Source of the DNA: Palsa-892 sp035556215
GTDB taxonomy: Bacteria; Pseudomonadota; Alphaproteobacteria; Rhizobiales; Xanthobacteraceae
Length of the DNA: 64,000 bases
Direction of reading: 5' to 3'
Assembly: GCA_035556215.1 (NCBI GenBank)
Contig: DATMFI010000001.1
Span: forward strand, 1-64,000
This document shows, piece by piece, positions 16,671 through 25,075 of this stretch; the first letter of the stretch is position 1; the number at the start of each line of letters is the position of its first letter. Under the pieces are notes generated by a model. That model was not told where the DNA came from, did not search any database, and saw only the letters and a list, made by a program, of their open reading frames with translations. A program made the translations under genes and the position numbers.

Positions 16671-17854
16671 GCCGTATAGCGATAGACCCAATCGTTCCGC
16701 GCGATCAGCCGTTCGCCGCCGATGACGGGCAGTAACAGATCGCGCGCGAAACGCTGCACGCCGCTCATATGATAATTGCGATTGTTGGCGAGCGAGGCGG
16801 CTTGCAGCTTTGCTGTGCGCGGCGCGCGCGCGGCCTCGTAGGCGCGCAGGCGCGGTGGAATGTCGCTTTCATTCTCACCGGCGTCTCGCAGATGTTTTGC
16901 GAGCACAAGCGCGTCTTCGATCGCGGCGGCCGCGCCCTGCGCCATGAACGGCAGCATCGGGTGCGCGGCGTCTCCGAGTAATGTCGCGTGATCCTTGCCC
17001 CATGCCATGAGCGGCGGGCGATCGTAGAGCGGCCAGCGGCGAAACGAGGGCGCGGCCTCGATCAGGTCGCGCAAGGGCTTTGCCCAGCGCATGCAGGATG
17101 CGGGAAGCTGCGAGATGCCGCGCTCTTCGCCGTCCGCGCATTCGCGCTCTTCGGGGAAAACCAGCACGAGATTGATGCGCTCGCCGTTCGCGACCGGATA
17201 GTGCACGACGTGGCCGTTCTGCGCGAACCACAGCCGCACCACGGGCTCGGTCATTCGTGCGGGCAGATTTTTCGTCGGGATCAGCGCGCGCCAGACCGAG
17301 AGCCCATGAAAGCGCGGCGGCGCCTTGCCGTGCAGCCGCGCGCGCACTTTCGAGCGCAAGCCGTCGGCGCCGATTAACGCCGCGCCCAGTTCTTCGCGCG
17401 TCTCGCCGCCGCTCTGCACCGAGACGGTGACGCCGCGCGTGTGATCGGCATAGTCGTTCACTTCCGTGCCGGTACGCAGCTCGATATCGACCTGATCGGC
17501 GGCGGCCTCCGCAAGCGCGCGGTGAAGATCCGAGCGGGCGAGCACCAGCCAGGGCACGCCGTAGCGCTCGCCCGGCCCGCGCAGGTCGGCGCGCAGCAAT
17601 GTGCGTCCGCTTTCGGCCCTGGTGACGATCAGCGCTTCGGGTGCGATGGCGCGCTCGCGCACGGCATCAAGCAGGCCAAGCTCGCGCAGCACACGCGTTG
17701 CGTTCGGCGCAAGTTGCAGCCCCGCGCCGCTTTCACCGAGGGAAGCGGCGCGCTCGCAGACGAGGACGCGGTAATTGGTTTTGGCGAGCGCGATCGCGGC
17801 GGTGAGCCCGCCGATCCCGGCGCCCGCGACGATCAAAGTGCGCGAGCGCTTCAA
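16667..17854 (-). CDS. FAD-dependent aromatic-ring monooxygenase-like protein
   Basis: A 395-residue flavoprotein of the UbiH / salicylate-hydroxylase group. Features are the N-terminal Rossmann loop GAGIGGLTAAIAL (residues 11-23), an Arg-rich DG-type middle (ALIGADGLRSKVRARLHG) and the GD motif GDAAHPMLPFMAQGAAAAIED. It would use NAD(P)H and oxygen to hydroxylate an aromatic ring; the substrate is unknown. The start is TTG at 17852-17854, since no ATG precedes the Rossmann loop. It lies four bases after the zinc-finger gene on the same strand. Confidence 0.85.
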   Translation of the reverse strand: MKRSRTLIVAGAGIGGLTAAIALAKTNYRVLVCERAASLGESGAGLQLAPNATRVLRELGLLDAVRERAIAPEALIVTRAESGRTLLRADLRGPGERYGVPWLVLARSDLHRALAEAAADQVDIELRTGTEVNDYADHTRGVTVSVQSGGETREELGAALIGADGLRSKVRARLHGKAPPRFHGLSVWRALIPTKNLPARMTEPVVRLWFAQNGHVVHYPVANGERINLVLVFPEERECADGEERGISQLPASCMRWAKPLRDLIEAAPSFRRWPLYDRPPLMAWGKDHATLLGDAAHPMLPFMAQGAAAAIEDALVLAKHLRDAGENESDIPPRLRAYEAARAPRTAKLQAASLANNRNYHMSGVQRFARDLLLPVIGGERLIARNDWVYRYTA

Positions 17855-17858
17855 CGGA

Positions 17859-18101
17859 TCAGGCGGCTTTTTCGGCGACCGCGCTTTCCGGCACCGAGGC
17901 GCCGGGCTTCAGCGAATGGTCGAGCTTGTAGAGCGTCGAGCAATAGGGGCAGACGAGTTCCTCGGCATCGCCCATGTCGAGATAGACGTGCGGATGGTCG
18001 AAGGGCGCGCTGGCGCCTTCGCACATGAACTCGTGGGCATTGATGCGAATGACGGGCACGCCCGCGTCATTCTGGAAGTGGGGAACGATCTTGTCGGCCA
18101 T
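17859..18101 (-). CDS. zf-CHCC zinc-finger protein
   Basis: An 80-residue protein of the zf-CHCC family, the bacterial relatives of the NDUFS6 accessory subunit of complex I. The zinc ligands are seen as Cys28 with the nearby His (MCEGASAPFDHPHVYL) and the pair Cys51/Cys54 (ELVCPYCSTLY). The start is ATG 18099-18101 with GGAAGCTTCC-like sequence before it, and MADKIVPHF is a normal opening. It is first in a two-gene unit with the monooxygenase. A link to respiratory complex I or to zinc handling is inferred from the family only. Confidence 0.9.
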   Translation of the reverse strand: MADKIVPHFQNDAGVPVIRINAHEFMCEGASAPFDHPHVYLDMGDAEELVCPYCSTLYKLDHSLKPGASVPESAVAEKAA

Positions 18102-18206
18102 GGGAAGCTCCGTTCGGCGCGGACAATAGCGGGCGAGGTGCGGCCTGCAAAGCGTCATCTTCGCGCGATCTTGGCAATGCCGCATTTTTTCCCCATATCG
18201 GCGGCC

Positions 18207-19196
18207 ATGCGCCGGACGACCAAATTCGCCGTTGTGGCCGCGATTCTCGCCGCCGCGGTCTATGTGCTGCCGCAGGGCAAGCGCGCGGCCGAATTGCACA
18301 TGGCGGCGAACGACCCGGCGAAGCTTTCCGAATTGCAGCTCGACCGGGTTTTCACGCCCGATTATGCGCGCGGCGAAATCGGGCGGGCGCTCGCCGCCGA
18401 TGACGTTGAACTGGCCGAAAGCTTCGTTGCGCTGGCCGACGAGCGCGGCGTCCCGGTGCCGGATGAGTTACGCGCGCGGCTCAAGGAGGCGCAGTCGCCG
18501 TCGCGCATCCGCATCCGCATGGCCAGGAGTTTCGGCCGCGGTTTTGCGACCGGCGAGACCGGCGATGGCGCGGGGCTGCTCGGTGCCGCGGTCGGCGATC
18601 TGATCGGCTGGGGCGATGTGCGGGATCTTGCCCGCGAATCCTGGCACGCGGTTTCGGGGCAGGAAGTGAACAAGTTTTTGGCGGCGCTTTCGGTCGCGGG
18701 TCTTGGCGTCACGGCATGGACCTATTCGAGCATGGGAGCCGCCGCGCCAGTACGCGAAGGCGTCACGGTCGTAAAGGCGGCGGCGCGCGGCGGAAGACTC
18801 AGCGAAGGCTTCGTGAAATCGGCCGGGCGAATGCTCGCCAGCGGCCGCGCCGAGCGAGTCGGCGTTGCGCTCGCCGATCTTGGCGCGATGCGGGGTAAGG
18901 CCGGCACGCGCGCCGCGCTTACGGGCCTTCGCGAGACGCAAAGCATCAGCGAAATTTCCAAAATCGCACGGCTCGCGACAGCACGCGGACGCGGCACGCT
19001 CGCGGCGCTGAAGACGCTCGGCCGCGATTCATTCGTGCTGAGTGCCGCGGCGGTGGTTGCCTTCGGGTGGCTCTTGGGTGCCTTCGTCAATCTCTTCTTA
19101 ATCGTCGCGGCGATACAACAAGGTTTCATCGCACTCGTGCGCAAGCTCTGGCCATCACGCGGCTTGCGGCCAACCCAACTTGATGCGATTGCCTGA
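18207..19196 (+). CDS. Membrane-anchored protein of unknown function
   Basis: A 329-residue protein starting at ATG 18207. Residues 1-25 (MRRTTKFAVVAAILAAAVYV) form a signal anchor, and a second hydrophobic region lies near the C-terminus (FVLSAAAVVAFGWLLGAFVN, about residues 279-298, then FLIVAAIQQGFIALV). Between them is a long Ala/Arg-rich region with several short hydrophobic stretches. No domain is recognised. It is upstream of the alpha/beta hydrolase with 28 bases between, so they may be cotranscribed. Confidence 0.65.
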   Translation: MRRTTKFAVVAAILAAAVYVLPQGKRAAELHMAANDPAKLSELQLDRVFTPDYARGEIGRALAADDVELAESFVALADERGVPVPDELRARLKEAQSPSRIRIRMARSFGRGFATGETGDGAGLLGAAVGDLIGWGDVRDLARESWHAVSGQEVNKFLAALSVAGLGVTAWTYSSMGAAAPVREGVTVVKAAARGGRLSEGFVKSAGRMLASGRAERVGVALADLGAMRGKAGTRAALTGLRETQSISEISKIARLATARGRGTLAALKTLGRDSFVLSAAAVVAFGWLLGAFVNLFLIVAAIQQGFIALVRKLWPSRGLRPTQLDAIA

Positions 19197-19224
19197 AGCG
19201 CAATAATTTTCTTCCGGATTTTTC

Positions 19225-19983
19225 ATGCCTTCCTTCCAGCACGACAACATCGACATCGCCTATATCGACGACGGCGAGGGCGAGCCGATCGTGCTCGTGC
19301 ACGGCTTCGCGTCGAACAAGGAAATCAACTGGGTGCTGCCGGGCTGGACGGGGGCGCTCAAGCGCGCGGGGCGGCGCGTCATCGCGCTCGACAATCGCGG
19401 CCACGGCCAGTCGTCGAAGCCGCACGATCCGGCCGCCTACGACATGCAGTCGATGGCGGGCGATACGCTGGCGCTGCTCGATCATCTGAAGATCGAGCGC
19501 GCCGATTATCTTGGCTATTCGATGGGCGGGCGGATCGGCATGCATCTCGCGCTCCATCACCCTGATCGCATCCGATCGTCGAGCCTGGGCGGCATCGGCG
19601 CCTCGATCATCACCGGGCCGGGGCGGCGCGATCAGATCATCGCGGCGCTCGAAGCAAGGAGCGCGGCCGGCATCACCGATCCCGTGGCAAAGCAGTTTCG
19701 CGTCTTTGCCGAGCAGACCAAATCGGATCTTGCGGCGCTGATCGCCTGCATGGGCGGCCTGCGTGTCGAGTTCACGGAAAAGGAGCTCGCCTCCAACAAG
19801 GTGCCGATGCTGATCGTGCGGGGCGGGGATGATGACGATATCGCGGGGCCTGCCGCCGAGATCGCCCGCATCATTCCGGGCTGCGAATATATCGAGGTTC
19901 CCCATCGCAACCACATGACGGTGGTGGGCGACCAGGTGTTCAAGGACGGCGTGCTCGCCTTCCTCGAAAAGCACGGCCAATAA
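19225..19983 (+). CDS. Alpha/beta hydrolase
   Basis: A 252-residue alpha/beta-fold hydrolase. The oxyanion region is VHGFASNK, the nucleophile is Ser99 in GYSMGG, and the C-terminal His sits in PHRNHMTVVGD. A DNRGHGQSSKP loop follows strand four, typical of esterases, lactonases and C-C hydrolases of this fold. No signal peptide is present, so it is cytosolic. The substrate is not evident from context. 247 bases follow before cysE, holding a GC-rich GCGCGCG stem at 20008-20027 but no clear terminator. Confidence 0.9.
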   Translation: MPSFQHDNIDIAYIDDGEGEPIVLVHGFASNKEINWVLPGWTGALKRAGRRVIALDNRGHGQSSKPHDPAAYDMQSMAGDTLALLDHLKIERADYLGYSMGGRIGMHLALHHPDRIRSSSLGGIGASIITGPGRRDQIIAALEARSAAGITDPVAKQFRVFAEQTKSDLAALIACMGGLRVEFTEKELASNKVPMLIVRGGDDDDIAGPAAEIARIIPGCEYIEVPHRNHMTVVGDQVFKDGVLAFLEKHGQ

Positions 19984-20230
19984 AATCGCGAGTCATTTGA
20001 ATCGCTTGCGCGCGGTTTTTCGCGCGCGGACTCGTTAGCGGCATTTCCTCAGAAACTGATTCAACGTGAGGCCTGAAGCCATTCGGGAACCCGCGTGGCC
20101 GCGGCTCATCGTGCTTTCGCGCCGGTTAAAGCCCTGATTCAAGCGCATCTGCCATGCGTGGATTCTTCACGATATCCGGGCTAGAAGGCCTCAAAACAGC
20201 AATCCGAATTTCTGGCTTGGGAGAGAAGCC

Positions 20231-21067
20231 ATGGCAAAACCGAATGTTCAAGCCGTTCACGCCGTCGACCCGGTATGGGCGCGCGTGCGCGAAGAAGCCG
20301 AAGCGATCACCAAGAGCTCGCCGGAGCTCGCGACGTTCCTGTTCGCGACGGTGCTCAATCACGCCCGGCTGGAGGAGGCCGTGGCCTATCGCGTGGCCTC
20401 GCGGCTCGATCACCAGGACGTGCCGGCGAGCATCATCCGTGAAGCCTATGCCGATCTGATCGAGGGGGAGCCGCTGCTCGGCGCCATGATGCGGGCCGAT
20501 ATCGTCGCCGTCACGGATCGTGACCCCGCGACGACGCGCTATATCGAGCCCATTCTTTACTTCAAAGGCTTCCATGCGCTGCAGACGCATCGCCTCGCGC
20601 ATTATCTCTGGAACAAAGGCCGCAAGGATTTCGCGCTGTACCTGCAGAGCCGTGCGTCGTCCGTGTTTGGCGTCGATATCAATCCGCAGACCCGTATCGG
20701 CCGCGGCGTGTTCATCGACCACGGCACCGGCGTCGTCATCGGCGCGACCGCCGTCATCGACGACGACGTTTCGCTGCTGCAGGGCGTGACGCTCGGCGGC
20801 ACCGGCAAGGAGCGCGGCGACCGCCACCCGAAGATCCGCCGCGGCGTGCTGATCGGGGCGGGGGCGAAGGTGCTCGGCAATATCGAGGTCGGCGAGTGCT
20901 CGCGCGTTGCGTCCGGCTCGGTGGTGCTGAAGAAAGTGCCGCCGCGCACGACGGTCGCCGGCATTCCGGCGCGTGTCGTGGGCCCGGCGCCGTGCGACCA
21001 GTCGCCCGCGCACACCATGGACCAGATGTTCGATTCGAATTCGACCTTCGCAGGCGAGAATATCTGA
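20231..21067 (+). CDS. cysE: Serine O-acetyltransferase
   Basis: A 278-residue enzyme that acetylates L-serine with acetyl-CoA, the first step of cysteine synthesis. The N-terminal helical domain (residues 10-140) is followed by a left-handed beta-helix of hexapeptide repeats (IGRGVFIDHGTGVVIGATAV and GNIEVGECSRVASGSVVLKK). The catalytic His is in the FIDHGTG segment. The C-terminal tail ending in FAGENI carries the terminal Ile used to bind O-acetylserine sulfhydrylase (CysK) in this family. The start has GGGAGAG 8 bases upstream. Confidence 0.95.
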   Translation: MAKPNVQAVHAVDPVWARVREEAEAITKSSPELATFLFATVLNHARLEEAVAYRVASRLDHQDVPASIIREAYADLIEGEPLLGAMMRADIVAVTDRDPATTRYIEPILYFKGFHALQTHRLAHYLWNKGRKDFALYLQSRASSVFGVDINPQTRIGRGVFIDHGTGVVIGATAVIDDDVSLLQGVTLGGTGKERGDRHPKIRRGVLIGAGAKVLGNIEVGECSRVASGSVVLKKVPPRTTVAGIPARVVGPAPCDQSPAHTMDQMFDSNSTFAGENI

Positions 21068-21153
21068 GGCGATTTTTTCTGCGGATTGCGGCTTGCCCGC
21101 GCCACCCCGGCGCGGTTAGGTAGCGCCTGTTTTCCGGTGAATGGAGCACGCGC

Positions 21154-21558
21154 GTGGAGAGAAGCGAACTCGATCAGGTGCAGAATTATCTGCGCCGGTT
21201 GTTCCGCAATCCTGAAATCCGTCTGACGCCGCGCGCGCAGCGCCCGGACATGGCCGAGTTCTATATCGGCAACGACCAGCAGGGGCTCGTCACGCTCGAC
21301 ACCGAGGACGGCGACCGCTCGTACAATCTGCAAATCAACGTGCCGGAGACCGACCTGCAACGCGCGGCGGCGTTCCTGCGCAAGGTGCTCGGGCATCCCG
21401 ACATCAAGGTGCTGGCGCGGCCGAAGAAGAAGGATTCCGCCGAGGTTTATATCGGCGAGGAATTCATCGCGGTCCTGTTTCTGGAAGACAACGGCAAGGC
21501 CTTCTCCTTCCAGATGGCGATCCTCGATACCGATCTCGACGAGGGCGAACCGGAATAA
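21154..21558 (+). CDS. Tandem DUF3126 protein
   Basis: A 134-residue protein that holds two copies of the DUF3126 unit, a family I know as single proteins of about 70 residues. Copy one covers residues 7-67 (QNYLRRLFRNPEIRL, EFYIGNDQQGLVTL, SYNLQINVPETDL) and copy two residues 69-130 (AAFLRKVLGHPDIKV, EVYIGEEFIAVLFL, SFQMAILDTDL). The second copy is closer to the family, the first is diverged. The start is GTG at 21154; the nearby ATG at 21141 is in another frame. Cytosolic, function unknown. Confidence 0.8.
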   Translation: MERSELDQVQNYLRRLFRNPEIRLTPRAQRPDMAEFYIGNDQQGLVTLDTEDGDRSYNLQINVPETDLQRAAAFLRKVLGHPDIKVLARPKKKDSAEVYIGEEFIAVLFLEDNGKAFSFQMAILDTDLDEGEPE

Positions 21559-21695
21559 GCGGGTTCCGGGAGGGCGGGGCGCCCCGGTTAACCTTTATTT
21601 ACCTTCACGCTTGCTCGCGATCTTCATCTTTCATTAACTGCGAGCCTCAAGGGGCGGCAGGGGGCCGCTTCCGTTCGTTGCGTCGGGTTCGCGTA

Positions 21696-22028
21696 ATGTT
21701 GTCGCCGGAAGCCATCCAGTCGATCTTTGCCGTGGGCTTCGGATTTGCCTTCGCAGGGCTGCTAGCGACCGGCTATCAGCTCGTTTCCGAGCGCCCGGCG
21801 AGCTTCCGGCTCCTGAACGACGAGAGCCGCCCGAAGGCGCTGGCCTCGGTGCCGTTTCTGGTCTTTGCCGCGCCGTTCATCATCCTGCGCAACACCATCC
21901 GCGGCGTCACCATCCAGTCGCGCGGCTTCATGCCCGCGATGATGGCCACCATATTGGCGGGCTTCTGGAGCCTTTCCTGCGGACTGGTGATGATGGGGCT
22001 GATGCGCTCGGTGGGCTTCGGCGGCTGA
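21696..22028 (+). CDS. Small membrane protein of unknown function
   Basis: A 110-residue protein starting at ATG 21696 (MLSPEAIQSIFAVGFGFAFA). Three hydrophobic segments are seen: residues 8-27, 49-65 (ALASVPFLVFAAPFIIL) and 85-105 (MMATILAGFWSLSCGLVMMG). It is probably in the inner membrane. I do not recognise the family. A near-CtrA-type sequence, TTAA-N7-TTAC, lies about 95 bases upstream (21588-21602). Confidence 0.75.
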   Translation: MLSPEAIQSIFAVGFGFAFAGLLATGYQLVSERPASFRLLNDESRPKALASVPFLVFAAPFIILRNTIRGVTIQSRGFMPAMMATILAGFWSLSCGLVMMGLMRSVGFGG

Positions 22029-22105
22029 ATTTTGCGGCGTTAGACCTCTGGCGTTTGCTATGGCATGAGCGTGCCGCAGCAATCGACGTCATATTCGAGG
22101 AAGTA

Positions 22106-22636
22106 ATGCCCCTTTACGAACTGGATGGAATTCGACCGCAGCTTCCGGCGAGCGGCAAATACTGGATCGCGCCGAGCGCGGACCTGATCGGCCATATCTT
22201 CATCGAGGAAGAAGTCAGCATCTGGTTCAACGCCGTGCTGCGCGGCGACAACGAGCCGATGAAAATCGGCCGGCGCACCAATGTGCAGGACGGCTGCGTG
22301 TTTCACTCCGATCCCGGCTTTCCGCTCACCATCGGCGAGCGCTGCACGATCGGCCACAAGGCGATGCTGCACGGCTGCACGATCGAGAATGGCGTCTTGA
22401 TCGGCATGAGCGCGACGGTTCTGAACGGCGCGCGGATTCGCGAGAACTCGATTGTCGGCGCGGGGGCGGTCGTCACCGAAGGCAAGGAATTTCCGCCGAA
22501 CTCGCTGATCGTCGGCGCGCCGGGCCGCGCCATCCGCACGCTCGACGAGAAGGGACTCGCGATTGCCCATTACGGCGCCGAAGCTTATTTCAAGCGCTGG
22601 CAGCAATACGCCAAGGGCATGAAGCCGGTCAGTTGA
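22106..22636 (+). CDS. Gamma-carbonic anhydrase family protein
   Basis: A 176-residue left-handed beta-helix protein of the gamma-carbonic anhydrase family (YrdA/PaaY type). The zinc ligands His67, His84 and His89 and the conserved Arg46, Asp48 and Gln61 are present. The start at ATG 22106 has GAGG 8 bases upstream and gives MPLYELDGIRPQ, while the open frame to 22055 adds unrelated sequence. Whether it is an active carbonic anhydrase or a thioesterase-like relative cannot be told. It follows the membrane protein gene at 21696 by 77 bases. Confidence 0.9.
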   Translation: MPLYELDGIRPQLPASGKYWIAPSADLIGHIFIEEEVSIWFNAVLRGDNEPMKIGRRTNVQDGCVFHSDPGFPLTIGERCTIGHKAMLHGCTIENGVLIGMSATVLNGARIRENSIVGAGAVVTEGKEFPPNSLIVGAPGRAIRTLDEKGLAIAHYGAEAYFKRWQQYAKGMKPVS

Positions 22637-22640
22637 CCTC

Positions 22641-22676
22641 AAAAAGTGAGGCCGGCCCTGGGGGAGAGCCGGCCTC
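22641..22676 (-). terminator. Terminator of the LapG-type peptidase gene
   Basis: GAGGCCGGC (22648-22656) pairs with GCCGGCCTC (22668-22676), loop of 11 bases. In the minus-strand direction the stem is followed by ACTTTTT. It may also act for the gamma-carbonic anhydrase gene ending at 22636. Confidence 0.85.
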
Positions 22677-22737
22677 GCGCGAACCCGGTCGGGGGACGGG
22701 GAGGGTGGGGACGTGACCAGGCCGCGATTCAAACTCC

Positions 22738-23385
22738 TTATCTCGTGCCGGCGACGTATTTGGTCGGACGGTTGTCGCCGAGTGAAACCCAGACATTGAC
22801 GTCGGTCTGTGACTGCCGCTTGACGAAGCGGTAGCCGGTTTCCGACCACGGCAGAATTTCGTCTTCCTGATTGTCGAGCACGTATTCGCCCTTGTCGGTG
22901 CGAACGGTGAGCACGGCATGGCCGTCGCCCTTCTTGTCGCGGACGACGGTGATCAGAAGCGCAGCGCGCGGCCAGCCGGCTTCGATGAGGCGGCGGCGCT
23001 TCTCGAGCACGTAGTCCTCGCAATCGCCGTAGCCATCGGTCGGATACGACCACTTTTCAACGACGCCGAAATGATCGAGATCGGTCAGCGGCTTCACGTT
23101 GTCGTTGACGTAGCGGTTGATGCGCTCCATTTCCTTGTAGGCGGATTTGGTGAGCTGCACGTCGACCGCCTGCGCCGGCGAGACGTTGCATTCGTCCGGA
23201 TGATCCTGACAAAACTGCTTCCAGCCGATCGGCACGCGCGTATTTTCCCCGACCGAAACATAGGCCTGACGGCCGATGATCTGCTCCGCCTGCGCGGATT
23301 GCGCAAGACAGATTCCCCCGATCGCGACGGCGAACGCCGTAGCGACCAACCCCTTGCTCTTTGCGAGCTTTACATTGCCAAACAT
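22738..23385 (-). CDS. Transglutaminase-like cysteine peptidase (LapG/BTLCP family)
   Basis: A 215-residue exported protein. Residues 1-33 form a Sec signal peptide ending in AQA. The papain-like triad is Cys122 (YGDCEDYVLEKRR), His156 (DGHAVLTV) and Asp171 (VLDNQ). The family includes LapG, a periplasmic protease that cuts surface adhesins and is held by LapD under c-di-GMP control. The start was placed at ATG 23383-23385 with GGGGG 8 bases upstream; a TTG four codons earlier is less likely. No lapD or adhesin gene is near, so a LapG role is only suggested. Confidence 0.88.
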   Translation of the reverse strand: MFGNVKLAKSKGLVATAFAVAIGGICLAQSAQAEQIIGRQAYVSVGENTRVPIGWKQFCQDHPDECNVSPAQAVDVQLTKSAYKEMERINRYVNDNVKPLTDLDHFGVVEKWSYPTDGYGDCEDYVLEKRRRLIEAGWPRAALLITVVRDKKGDGHAVLTVRTDKGEYVLDNQEDEILPWSETGYRFVKRQSQTDVNVWVSLGDNRPTKYVAGTR

Positions 23386-23725
23386 TGACGCCCCCAATTT
23401 TTTCTTGGCGGCAATGTGGCAAACGGCCTTTGCGGCGGCGCTAAATCACGCGCGCAATTTCAAGGCTTGTTTGAATTAAATCCTACTCAAATTCGATTCA
23501 AATTTTATTCTTTAAAATTTTAGACAAATTGCTCCGATCGAAGTTGACGCCGTGGCGCAGGCGGAATCGCCGCGAAGGAGAGGTTTTTGGGAGCGGCAAA
23601 ACAGGCCGGCAAAGGCCGAAAAAGCGCAGGCCGCAAAGCCTGGCCGGAAACCGGCAAAGCTGCGGCATCGCTAATGGCGGCTGAACAGTCTTGGTTAGCG
23701 GCGGGTTAGCCCGCGGCGGCGAGGC
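23386..23725. other. Intergenic region with an AT-rich block
   Basis: No established gene in 340 bases. Positions 23470-23530 are strongly AT-rich against a GC-rich background and carry related words (ATTCGATTCAAATTTTATTC). They lie upstream of the LapG-type gene, where they could hold its promoter or a nucleoid-protein site. A speculative 40-codon frame (TTG at 23587 to TAG at 23709, Lys/Ala-rich, AAGGAG before it) is discussed under findings. Confidence 0.6.
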
Positions 23726-24346
23726 TCAGTTGGCGCTGCCGAGATCGTGCTCGAGCGTGTCGGGGTTCTGGACGCGGCTGAACTCGATCGCAAAGCCGCC
23801 TTCGATCTGGCGGACGACGCGGCCGTGAGTGCGCCCGAGAATGACCGGCGTGCCGGGCGCGACCGCGGTGGTGGTCGCGACAGCGGCGCCCGAAAGCGAA
23901 ACGTCAATGATGCGGCAGGGGATCGTAACGCCCGTCGGCAGCGTCAGCGTCGAGCGCGGATCGGCGATCGAGAAACGCTCGTGGCGGCGGTCTTCCGGCA
24001 GGCCGAGCAACTGGCGATTGGCGAACCAGGTGAGCTGGCTCGCGAGCTTGTCGCGGCGGCGCGACGTGCCGGCGACCGTCATCGCAAAACCGTTCGGCAG
24101 GTGACGAACGCATTTGCCTTCGGCGCGGCCGAGATGATCGATATAGGCGACGACCGTTTCGCCGATCTGCGGCTTTGCATCCGCGATCACCGCGAGGCCG
24201 CCCGGCGACATGTTGAGCGTTTGGCAGGTGTACTCCTGCCGATTTTGCAGCATGTAGCGGCCGGTGAGCTGAAGCTTCACCCGTTGATGCTTGCGCCGCT
24301 CCTGATTGAGCGAGAGCGTGCGCGCCGCGCGATTGAACTGCATCAT
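23726..24346 (-). CDS. Tandem PilZ domain protein
   Basis: A 206-residue cytosolic protein with two PilZ-like c-di-GMP binding domains. Domain one starts at ERRKHQRVKLQL (residues 17-28) with its second motif as NMSPGG; domain two starts at RRHERFSIADPRS with DVSLSG. The first domain has Asn in place of the usual Asp of DxSxxG. The start is uncertain: two ATGs at 24341-24346 give MMQFNRAART, while the frame is open to 24436. It neighbours a PAS-family protein on the same strand and the LapG-type gene, a context hinting at c-di-GMP signalling. Confidence 0.85.
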   Translation of the reverse strand: MMQFNRAARTLSLNQERRKHQRVKLQLTGRYMLQNRQEYTCQTLNMSPGGLAVIADAKPQIGETVVAYIDHLGRAEGKCVRHLPNGFAMTVAGTSRRRDKLASQLTWFANRQLLGLPEDRRHERFSIADPRSTLTLPTGVTIPCRIIDVSLSGAAVATTTAVAPGTPVILGRTHGRVVRQIEGGFAIEFSRVQNPDTLEHDLGSAN

Positions 24347-24456
24347 GACGAAATAGGCCGACCTGCTGGCGAATGTTCCGCAAGCGTAGTCGCCTGTAGT
24401 TAACGGGGCGTATCCCTTGGCGCGCTTGAGGCGCAATGGCCAAGGAAAACCGGGGC

Positions 24457-25029
24457 TTAGGAGCGGCCGCCTTGCAGCAGACGAAGCTGCGGCTGCGTGC
24501 GAATAAGACCAGCGGTGGCCCCGGAAGAAATTGCATCCTCAGGTTGCATAAAACGAGACGAGCCGATCCGCAAATGCGCGAGCGGCACCAGCGTCGCCCA
24601 ATAGGGATGCGAGAGCGCAGCGAGCGAGCCGACGAGGCGCGCGTCCGTGCGGCCGTGGTGGCGAAGCGGCAGGAGCAGCAATTCAAGGCCGAGCATCCGG
24701 CGGTCGGCCGTCTCGCCGATTATGCCTGCGATCACCGGTGTAGCGGTGCGGACCATGCTGTCGATCAGGCTGTAGATTTCGGTCCGCTCATCCGGAGCAA
24801 AGGCGTCGATGAAAACGGTATCGCGCAGCTCGCGTCCCAAAAGGGTGCAGATATGCGTGCCCGCAAGCCGGACGCGATACGGCGCCGGCTCGTCGGCATC
24901 GAGCATGAAAACGTCGCCGAGAATTTTTCCGATCGCGCCAGGCTTGAGGTCGCCGCGCTCCGGCGCGGCGCGCTCGCCGCGGATCTGATTCCAGTACGCA
25001 TAAAGCGCGCGGGATGTTGCGTGTTTCAT
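24457..25029 (-). CDS. PAS-family protein (PAS_5/DUF1488-like small PAS)
   Basis: A 190-residue protein that I read as the small alphaproteobacterial PAS family PF07310. Typical blocks are ALYAYWNQIRGERAAPERGD (residues 8-27), DVFMLDADEPAPYRVRLAGT and the LLGRELRDTVFIDAF segment. It has no kinase, GGDEF or HTH output domain. The start is ATG 25027-25029 with GGAGAGAG upstream. It lies 110 bases upstream of the PilZ gene on the same strand. Ligand and partner are unknown. Confidence 0.8.
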   Translation of the reverse strand: MKHATSRALYAYWNQIRGERAAPERGDLKPGAIGKILGDVFMLDADEPAPYRVRLAGTHICTLLGRELRDTVFIDAFAPDERTEIYSLIDSMVRTATPVIAGIIGETADRRMLGLELLLLPLRHHGRTDARLVGSLAALSHPYWATLVPLAHLRIGSSRFMQPEDAISSGATAGLIRTQPQLRLLQGGRS

Positions 25030-25042
25030 GTCTCTCTCCAGC

Positions 25043-25075
25043 CCGTCAGTCGTCGCGAAACGGGACGGCTGACGG
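25043..25075 (-). promoter_or_regulatory. Hairpin upstream of the PAS-family gene
   Basis: CCGTCAGTCGTC (25043-25054) pairs with GACGGCTGACGG (25064-25075), 12 pairs with one G-U in RNA, loop of 9 bases. It is 14 bases before the start codon of the PAS gene. It may be a leader structure or an operator-like inverted repeat. Confidence 0.4.

Noticed and set aside
23694..23710. TTAG-N7-TTAG as a CtrA-type site
   Set aside because: Both halves deviate from TTAA and no cell-cycle gene is near.
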